Part shown: in pieces, positions 58,739 through 64,000 of the stretch
How the letters are laid out: every line of letters starts with the position of its first letter
How positions within the stretch are numbered: position 1 is the first letter of the stretch
Source of the DNA: Roseiarcus sp035656495
GTDB lineage: Bacteria > Pseudomonadota > Alphaproteobacteria > Rhizobiales > Beijerinckiaceae
Assembly (NCBI GenBank): GCA_035656495.1
Contig: DASRSL010000223.1
Span: forward strand, 3,968 to 67,967
Direction: 5' to 3'
Length of the DNA: 64,000 nt
Notes under the pieces: generated by a model
The model's input: only the letters and a program-made list of their open reading frames with translations
What the model was told of the DNA's origin: nothing
The model's database searches: none
Position numbers and translations under genes: made by a program

Positions 58739-59578
58739 ATGGATCGAACCGCACGCTTCGGCCTCGAGCCCGGCGAGCCGGCGTTCCCCCCGGTCGAGAC
58801 AATCGCCGGCCCGCTCGACGCCGGCGTCCTTATCGTCTGCGACCATGCGTCGAACGCCATCCCGCCCGGCTATGCCGCGCTTGGCCTCGGGCCGGAGGCG
58901 CTCGAGCGCCACATCGCCTACGACATCGGGGCGGCGGACCTGACAAGGGCGCTCGCGGCGCGGCTCCGCGCGCCGGCGGTGCTGTCGACCTTCTCCCGCC
59001 TCCTCATCGACCCGAACCGCGGCGCCGACGATCCGACCCTCGTCATGCGCATTTCCGACGGCGCGATCGTGCCGGGCAATGCGCGGATCGGCGCCGCCGA
59101 GATCGCCGACCGGCGTGAGCGCTTCTGGGCGCCCTACCGGCGGGCAATCGAATCGGCGGTCGAGGCGATGCTCGCAACCGGCGAGCCGCCGGCCCTTCTT
59201 TCAATCCACTCTTTCACCCCCGCCTGGAGGGGCGCGGCGCGGCGGTGGAAGGTCGGGGTCCTGTGGAACAAGGACGACCGCATCGCGAACCCGCTCCTGG
59301 AGGCCTTGCGCGCCGAACCCGACCTCATCGCCCACGGAGTCGGCGACAACGAGCCCTACGACGGGGCGCTCGCCGGCGACACGATCGACGCGGCGGCGAC
59401 TGCCCGCGGTCTCGCCAACGCGCTCATCGAGATAAGGCAGGACCTCGTCGCCGAGCCCGCCGCCGCGGCCGCCTGGGCCGAGCGCCTCGCCCGCCTGCTC
59501 GAGCCCATCCTGGCCGACAAGGCCAATCGCGCGCCGCGCGACTTCGGCAGTCGCGCAAGGAGGGGACGGAGGGGCTGA
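58739..59578 (+). CDS. N-formylglutamate amidohydrolase family protein
   Basis: The 279-residue protein has the family zinc-peptidase pattern: VLIVCDHASNAIPPGY near residues 30-45, YDIGAADLTRALA, FSRLLIDPNRG, and LLSIHSFTP near 154. Members remove formyl or acyl groups from amino acids, the last step of one histidine-degradation route. No hut genes adjoin it, so another substrate is possible. ATG 58739 is chosen; AAGGGG lies upstream. The DUF4396 gene follows after an EcfG promoter. Confidence 0.88.
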   Translation: MDRTARFGLEPGEPAFPPVETIAGPLDAGVLIVCDHASNAIPPGYAALGLGPEALERHIAYDIGAADLTRALAARLRAPAVLSTFSRLLIDPNRGADDPTLVMRISDGAIVPGNARIGAAEIADRRERFWAPYRRAIESAVEAMLATGEPPALLSIHSFTPAWRGAARRWKVGVLWNKDDRIANPLLEALRAEPDLIAHGVGDNEPYDGALAGDTIDAAATARGLANALIEIRQDLVAEPAAAAAWAERLARLLEPILADKANRAPRDFGSRARRGRRG

Positions 59579-59599
59579 AGGCGGAGCGACGTCTTCGAT

Positions 59600-59625
59600 G
59601 GAACGGCGCCTCTCGACCGCGCGTT
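59600..59625 (+). promoter_or_regulatory. Predicted EcfG promoter of the DUF4396 gene
   Basis: GGAAC (59600-59604), 17 nt, CGTT (59622-59625): exact consensus, with the -10 ending 35 nt before ATG 59661. The leader contains the GGAGG ribosome site. This is one of the three best-placed EcfG matches in the window. Confidence 0.7.
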
Positions 59626-59660
59626 GCGGCTCCGGGTCAGCGCCGCGCGCGGAGGCTACG

Positions 59661-60395
59661 ATGGTCCCTCTCTGGCTGCACGCTTTATCGATCGCCTTCT
59701 TGAGTCTCGGGGCCGTCTCGGCGGTCGTCGCCGCCGCCGATCTCTTCCGTCATCCCCAGCACATGTGGATCATGAACGTCGTCTGGCCCGTGACGGCGCT
59801 TTTCGGCACGGCCTGGATCCTCTGGCAATATTTCAAATACGGGCGGCTGGCGGAGCGCCGGCTCGTCCACGACGCCATGCAAAAGCGCGAGGAGCCGCCG
59901 AACCGGCGTCTGACGCCGTTCCCCATGATGGTTGCGAATGGAACCCTGCACTGCGGCGCCGGCTGCACGCTCGGCGACATTTGCGCCGAGTGGTTGATCT
60001 TCGCCGTTCCCGCCATAGCGATCGCCTTCGGATGGCAGAGTCTGTTCGGCGAGCGCATCTTCGCGGTCTGGATCGTCGACTACCTGTTCGCCTATGCATT
60101 CGGGATCGTCTTTCAATATTTCACCATCGCGCCGATGCGCGGGCTTTCCCTCGGCGCCGGGATCGTCGCAGCCATCAAGGCCGACACCTTGGCGCTGACC
60201 GCCTGGCAGATCGGCATGTACGGCTTCATGGCGGTCGCCTATTTTGCGATCTTCCGCGGAGGGTTCGGCGTGACCCTGAAGACGGACACGGTCGAGTTCT
60301 GGTTCATGATGCAGATCGCCATGCTGTTCGGATTCTTGACCTCGTATCCGGTGAACTGGCAGCTGATCGCCCGAGGCGTCAAAGAGCGAATGTAG
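59661..60395 (+). CDS. DUF4396 integral membrane protein
   Basis: The 244-residue protein has about six membrane spans and the DUF4396 motif GTLHCGAGCTLGDICAEW (about residues 95-112), whose His and two Cys inside or near a membrane segment could bind a metal or form a redox pair. A charged loop (about 66-92) precedes it. Function is unknown. The start at 59661 has GGAGG about 7 nt upstream; the open frame extends back to 59598 but would run through the promoter. Stress induction is predicted from the EcfG promoter. Confidence 0.85.
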   Translation: MVPLWLHALSIAFLSLGAVSAVVAAADLFRHPQHMWIMNVVWPVTALFGTAWILWQYFKYGRLAERRLVHDAMQKREEPPNRRLTPFPMMVANGTLHCGAGCTLGDICAEWLIFAVPAIAIAFGWQSLFGERIFAVWIVDYLFAYAFGIVFQYFTIAPMRGLSLGAGIVAAIKADTLALTAWQIGMYGFMAVAYFAIFRGGFGVTLKTDTVEFWFMMQIAMLFGFLTSYPVNWQLIARGVKERM

Positions 60396-60709
60396 GCCTC
60401 GTCGCGGGCCTAGGCTTCGACCGTGCCGCATTGCACGGACCTCGACGCGAACTCATATCCGATAGTGCGTGATATCCGCGGTCCGGCTTGCGAGCTTCAG
60501 AGTCGCCTGCACGATCGTCGTCGCAAAACTTTCAGCGACCGATTCCTGCACTCCCCACCCATCCGGCGATTGGCGCCACCTTCGCCGCGCGGAGAAGGGG
60601 GAGCCAGGCGGGGCCGCCAAGCTCATCCACAGGCAGCGACCGCCGGCCTTGACGCGGCCGCTCGAATGAGGCCACCTCCCTCGCCTTTCCTGATCACGAG
60701 GGAATCGGA
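60396..60709. other. Intergenic stretch upstream of gapR
   Basis: No gene is supported. The gapR promoter should lie here; a TTGACG near 60649 has no clear -10 partner. I see no terminator hairpin for the DUF4396 gene and no repeat shared with other parts of the window. Confidence 0.35.
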
Positions 60710-60985
60710 ATGGACGACGTGGCGAAGAAGGACGGGATCGCGACCGGAACGGAGGAGGTCAATGTCGGCCATCTGCGCGCCTTCATCGAGCGGATCGAGC
60801 GGCTCGAGGAGGAGAAGAAGGCGCTCTCCGACGACATCAAGGACGTCTATGGCGAGGCCAAAGCCAACGGTTTCGACGTGAAGATCATGCGCAAGATCGT
60901 GTCGCTCCGCAAACAGGACCGCGACCAGCGGATGGAGGAGGAGACCATCCTCGACCTCTATCTCGCGGCGCTGGGGATGAATTGA
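60710..60985 (+). CDS. gapR: GapR-family (DUF2312) DNA-binding protein
   Basis: The 91-residue protein is the right length for DUF2312/GapR. It has a disordered start, a coiled-coil helix (GHLRAFIERIERLEEEKKAL, about residues 20-40), IKDVYGEAKANGFDVKIMRK and a final helix ending in LYLAAL. In Caulobacter GapR is an essential nucleoid protein that binds overtwisted AT-rich DNA ahead of replication and stimulates type II topoisomerases. Conservation here is strong. GAGGGAATCGGA precedes the ATG. Confidence 0.95.
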   Translation: MDDVAKKDGIATGTEEVNVGHLRAFIERIERLEEEKKALSDDIKDVYGEAKANGFDVKIMRKIVSLRKQDRDQRMEEETILDLYLAALGMN

Positions 60986-61121
60986 CGAAGCAGGCGCATT
61001 CTCGGCGGACTCGATCTCGAGGCCCGCCGGCCAAACGGGGAGCAAGCGGCTTTGTCGGCTCCGTTTGACGCCCTGCAGGCCAGGGAATAAGAGGCCCGCA
61101 CGATGCGAGCGGGAGGCTTCA

Positions 61122-61778
61122 ATGGCTTTGCGATATCTTGATCTCGACGGGCTGAAAGCGACGCCGCTGACGAAGGAGCCGTTCCAGCACCTCGTCGTTC
61201 CCGGCTTCGTCCGCCCGGAAGCCTGCGCCGAAATCAACCGTGACTACCCGAAGATCGCCGAACCGGGCAGCTTCCCCGCCGCCCAGCTCGCTTACGGGCC
61301 GAACTTCCGCCGCTTCCTCGACGAGATGGCGACCGACGAATTCCGCAAGGCCTTCGAGGACAAGTTCGGCCTCGACCTCGAGGGCCGGCCGCACACGATC
61401 ACCGTTCGCGGCCGCTGCAGCCCGAAGGACGGCCGCATCCACACGGACACGAAGAGCAAGATCATCACGATCCTGATCTACCTGAACCCCGAATGGGAGC
61501 ATTCGGGCGGCCGCCTCCGGCTCCTGAAGTCGTCCGCGAGCCTCGACGATCCGATCATGGAGGTTCCCCCGGCCGCGGGCACGATGCTGGCCTTCAAGCG
61601 CGCCGACAATTCCTGGCACGGACACAAGCCCTTCTCCGGCGAGCGCCGCGTCATCCAGTTCAACTGGGTGACGTCCGAGGGCGACCGCCGCATCGCCATG
61701 CTGCGCCACCACGTCTCGGCGACGGTGAAGCGGCTGTTCGGCAAAGACGACCGGCCAGCCGCATCGGCCGCTCCATAG
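61122..61778 (+). CDS. 2-oxoglutarate/Fe(II)-dependent oxygenase family protein
   Basis: The 218-residue protein has a 2OG-Fe(II) oxygenase core: the iron-binding HTDTKSK (His and Asp near residues 111-113), ILIYLNPEWEHSGGRLRLL, and a distal His in DNSWHGHKPFSGERRVIQFNW with the 2-oxoglutarate Arg just after. Members hydroxylate proteins, sugars or small molecules. GGGAGG precedes ATG 61122. Its position next to polysaccharide glycosyltransferase genes could hint at envelope glycan modification, though it is transcribed towards them. Confidence 0.85.
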   Translation: MALRYLDLDGLKATPLTKEPFQHLVVPGFVRPEACAEINRDYPKIAEPGSFPAAQLAYGPNFRRFLDEMATDEFRKAFEDKFGLDLEGRPHTITVRGRCSPKDGRIHTDTKSKIITILIYLNPEWEHSGGRLRLLKSSASLDDPIMEVPPAAGTMLAFKRADNSWHGHKPFSGERRVIQFNWVTSEGDRRIAMLRHHVSATVKRLFGKDDRPAASAAP

Positions 61779-61832
61779 GCCGGCAAAGGGACCCTTCCCC
61801 AGCTTTGCTGGGGAAGGAAGGCCGCCTCTCCG

Positions 61833-62906
61833 CTACGCGCGGGCCTTCCACAGCCGGCGATAGACGGCGACGATTTCGTCCACCTCGCGGTCGCGGCTGA
61901 AACCTTGCGCGACCCGCGCCCGGGCGCGTTTCCCGATCTCGGCGATGCGGGCCGGGTCGCGCATCAAGGGTTCAATCGCCGCGGCGAGCGCTTCGGCGTC
62001 GTCGATCGGCGCGAGCAAACCCGTCTCGCCGTCGGCGATGACCATCTCGGCCGCGCCGGCGCGCGTCGCGACCACCGCATCGCCTGCCGCCATCGCCTCG
62101 AGCATCGTCAGGCCAAAGCCCTCGACCCGGGACGCGAAGACGTAGATCGAGATCCGCTGGTACCAGAGCGGCACCTCCTCGATCGGCAGCTCACCCAGGA
62201 AACGGACGCGCTCGCTGAGGCCTGCCGCCGCGATCCGCTGCTTGAGCTTTTCGACGAACGGCACGTTGTCGACGGAGACATGGCCGACGAGGACGGCGGT
62301 GAAGTCCGGATATTTCGGCATGAGCCGGCACATCGCCTCGACGAAGAGGTCGCTGCCCTTCTGGCGGCGCACCCGGCCGAACGTTCCTATGCCGTATTTC
62401 CCCGGGAGGCCGGTCGCAGCGAAGGCGGCCGGCCGGTCGTCTGGCGGCCGATAGGTCTCGAGATCGACGCCGTGATGAATGACGGTCGCACGCCGGCTGA
62501 CGAACGAGGCCGACGCCTCGCTGGTTGCAATGACCGCATCCATCCGCGCGATGAGAAAGTCGGTGTAGCGGGACTTTCGACGCTGGCCGGCCGAATTGAA
62601 GATCAGCTTGAATCGCCAGCCGAGGGCCTTGAGCACGAGCCCGAGCAGCATCTCGGTATTGCGGCGGGCGTGCCAGATGCGCGCCGGGCGCTCCTTCGGA
62701 CGAACGAACCGCAACCTCACGAGATCGACAAGGGTCAAGCCCTCGATCCCCACCGGCCGGCCGGGCCCGAACCAGACCGCCCCGCAGCGCTCGCCGATCA
62801 GGGGCGCGATCGTCCGGTTGACCGCGGTGCCGCCGGAATAGCGCTTCTTCAGATTCGGAATGACGACCTCGATTGCGTCGAGGGCGATCTCCGCCTTCCC
62901 CGTCAT
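61833..62906 (-). CDS. Glycosyltransferase family 4 (GT-B fold), lipopolysaccharide-core type
   Basis: The 357-residue protein has a GT-B fold with an N-terminal acceptor domain (about 1-165) and a C-terminal donor domain (about 166-350: GTFGRVRRQKGSDLFVEAM, EGFGLTMLEAMAAGDAVVAT, where the Glu pair contacts the sugar nucleotide). It resembles alphaproteobacterial LPS-core mannosyl/glucosyltransferases. The start overlaps the family-2 gene's stop by 4 nt, so they are coupled. Exact sugar and linkage are unknown. Confidence 0.88.
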   Translation of the reverse strand: MTGKAEIALDAIEVVIPNLKKRYSGGTAVNRTIAPLIGERCGAVWFGPGRPVGIEGLTLVDLVRLRFVRPKERPARIWHARRNTEMLLGLVLKALGWRFKLIFNSAGQRRKSRYTDFLIARMDAVIATSEASASFVSRRATVIHHGVDLETYRPPDDRPAAFAATGLPGKYGIGTFGRVRRQKGSDLFVEAMCRLMPKYPDFTAVLVGHVSVDNVPFVEKLKQRIAAAGLSERVRFLGELPIEEVPLWYQRISIYVFASRVEGFGLTMLEAMAAGDAVVATRAGAAEMVIADGETGLLAPIDDAEALAAAIEPLMRDPARIAEIGKRARARVAQGFSRDREVDEIVAVYRRLWKARA

Positions 62907-63730
62907 CGGCGCTTCCGGGCGAAATAGAGCTGGCGGTGCATGGCTTCCGTCATGAACGAGTAGGTCGCGCCGGTCGCGGCGTGGATCACGCCCGCCCAGC
63001 CGCACAGGAAAAAGCGGTTCCAGAAGAAGATGCGCAGGAAATAGATCGGCGGGTTCAGGAGGAGCTTGAGCCGCGACGGCTTGCGGCCGCGGTCGAGCCT
63101 CTGCTCCGCCTTCAGTCGCGCGTAGACGATCTCCTTCCTCATCTGCTCGTCGAGCGGCAGGCCGCGCTCGTGGCGCAAAAGGCCCTTGGCGGCGGCGGGC
63201 GTCTCGCCGTCGGCGATGAGGCCCTCATGAACGAGGAGCGAATCGTCGAACCGCGCGCGCCCGCGCCGGACGAGGCGCAGGATGAGCTCCGGTCGCGTCC
63301 ACAGGCTTACGGGTTCGAGACGCCCGTATAGCGTCAGCGTGCGACGAAGCTTCCAGCCCGCCACCGCCGCGTCCGCCGTCACGAGGCGCGCCAGCTCCGC
63401 CCTGAGATCGGCGTCCAGCCATTCGTCCGCGTCGATGCTGAGCACCCAGGGCTCGGTCGCCTGGTCGAGAGCGAACTGTTTCTGGGCGGCGTAGCCGAGC
63501 CACGGCTGCGGGATGAGCCGGATCGGAAGCCCGCGCCGCCGATGGTCCTCGATGATTGCGAGCGTCCGGTCGGTCGAGCCGGAATCGGCGACGATGATCT
63601 CGCGGAGACCCTCGAGGCTGGAGAGGCACGTCCCGATGCAGGCTTCCTCGTTCTTGCAGATGACGGTCGCAGAAATCGGCAAGGCGGACGCGGGAGCGGT
63701 CGGTTCGGATTTCGGCGGATGCGCGCTCAT
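62903..63730 (-). CDS. Glycosyltransferase family 2 (GT-A fold), LPS-core type (WaaE/KdtX-like)
   Basis: The 275-residue protein has the GT-A core ISATVICKNEEACIGTCLSS, VADSGSTDRTL and the DxD-like SIDADEWLDADL near residues 100-110. It resembles the WaaE/KdtX beta-glucosyltransferases that decorate the inner core of lipopolysaccharide. A hydrophobic segment near 225-245 may anchor it to the membrane. It is upstream of, and coupled to, the family 4 enzyme. Divergent from it, another glycosyltransferase gene begins at about 63853. Confidence 0.88.
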   Translation of the reverse strand: MSAHPPKSEPTAPASALPISATVICKNEEACIGTCLSSLEGLREIIVADSGSTDRTLAIIEDHRRRGLPIRLIPQPWLGYAAQKQFALDQATEPWVLSIDADEWLDADLRAELARLVTADAAVAGWKLRRTLTLYGRLEPVSLWTRPELILRLVRRGRARFDDSLLVHEGLIADGETPAAAKGLLRHERGLPLDEQMRKEIVYARLKAEQRLDRGRKPSRLKLLLNPPIYFLRIFFWNRFFLCGWAGVIHAATGATYSFMTEAMHRQLYFARKRR

Positions 63731-63852
63731 GCGTCCAGGTCGATCGGCGGCAGGTCCTCCCGGCGTGGGATGACTCGGGGCGGGGCGGCGCGGTAGAAGC
63801 CTCCTGCGCCCGCGCCGGGCGCAATATCAGGTCCTCGCGGGGACGGCCAGTC

Positions 63853-64000
63853 TTGAGCGCGCCCAAGGCTTTCATCATCCATCTCGAGCGCGCGGCCGGC
63901 CGCAGGGCGAGCGTCGAGGCCCTGCGGTCAGGTCTGACGCTCGAGAGCGAGATTCTGCCCGCGGTCGACGGGCGCCTGCTCGACCCGGGAGCCGTCCAGG
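63853..64000 (+). CDS. Glycosyltransferase family 25 protein (partial, LPS/LOS biosynthesis)
   Basis: The frame starting at TTG 63853 reads SAPKAFIIHLERAAGRRASV, then SEILPAVDGRLLD, and runs off the window. Both segments match the start of family 25 (LOS/LPS) glycosyltransferases: the IIHL-ERAxGRR strand and the LPAVDGR loop. The TTG start is tentative because no strong ribosome-binding site is visible. It is divergent from the two glycosyltransferase genes at its left, extending an LPS-core cluster. Confidence 0.7.
   Translation, partial: MSAPKAFIIHLERAAGRRASVEALRSGLTLESEILPAVDGRLLDPGAVQ

Noticed and set aside
1..64000. CRISPR arrays, tRNA/rRNA genes, intact insertion sequences or prophage
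   Set aside because: No direct-repeat/spacer arrays, tRNA-like folds, transposase frames or phage structural genes were recognised on reading both strands. A dedicated search (tRNAscan, Infernal, ISfinder) could still find something missed by eye.

Overview
The window is GC-rich DNA from an alphaproteobacterium, most likely a member of the Hyphomicrobiales (Rhizobiales), perhaps Beijerinckiaceae or Methylocystaceae. The evidence is a PhyR-type general stress response regulator, a GapR (DUF2312) chromosome-structuring protein, a recA gene with GAAC-N7-GAAC SOS boxes, an alphaproteobacterial-type RpoH, and a PodJ-like polarity protein. It is ordinary chromosome with a few accessory pieces. I saw no tRNA, rRNA, CRISPR array, intact insertion sequence or prophage. 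The family assignment is inference.

Layout: 1-4700 is an accessory stretch: a lipoprotein start, a stress-promoter-driven 48-residue membrane protein, arfB, an intact higBA toxin-antitoxin pair, a second HigBA-like pair with a frameshifted toxin, leuC and a decayed GFA-family gene. 4773-9633 is a three-gene operon for a 2-oxoacid:ferredoxin oxidoreductase with a GltD-like flavoprotein adaptor. 9701-15113 holds a secreted hydrolase, a small unknown protein, and a SNF2 ATPase paired with an uncharacterised zinc-finger protein. 15489-22811 holds recA, a secreted papain-fold protein, a dienelactone hydrolase, a drug/metabolite transporter, a LysR regulator, a DUF1127 protein and malate synthase. 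22935-25730 is rplU-rpmA, a GNAT acetyltransferase and obgE. 25820-33165 is regulatory: MarR-DUF1398, phyR, a divergent hybrid histidine kinase, a Gfo/Idh/MocA dehydrogenase with an ABC-ATPase remnant, and a PRC-barrel protein. 33268-44514 holds rpoH, rluD, a homocysteine methyltransferase, msrA and two acyl-CoA synthetases. 44692-57537 holds a TonB receptor, cvpA-purF, the PodJ-like protein, cmk, an MFS transporter and an HTH-RibB fusion. 57697-64000 holds a second DMT transporter, an N-formylglutamate amidohydrolase-like protein, a DUF4396 protein, gapR, a 2OG-Fe(II) oxygenase and a glycosyltransferase cluster that runs off the end.

The main unifying observation is regulatory. Six exact matches to the EcfG general-stress promoter (GGAAC-N16/17-CGTT) lie in gene-upstream gaps and point at phyR itself, the 48-residue membrane protein, the oxidoreductase operon, the papain-fold protein, the PRC-barrel protein and the DUF4396 protein. 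About one match is expected by chance in 64 kb. This proposes a local set of stress-regulon members, several of unknown function.

Other points of interest are a YdaS-like DNA-binding domain fused to riboflavin enzyme RibB with a candidate operator, a two-gene SNF2/zinc-finger module, a roughly 100-bp repeat present twice that keeps an open reading frame, and three gene remnants (a toxin, a GFA protein and an ABC ATPase).
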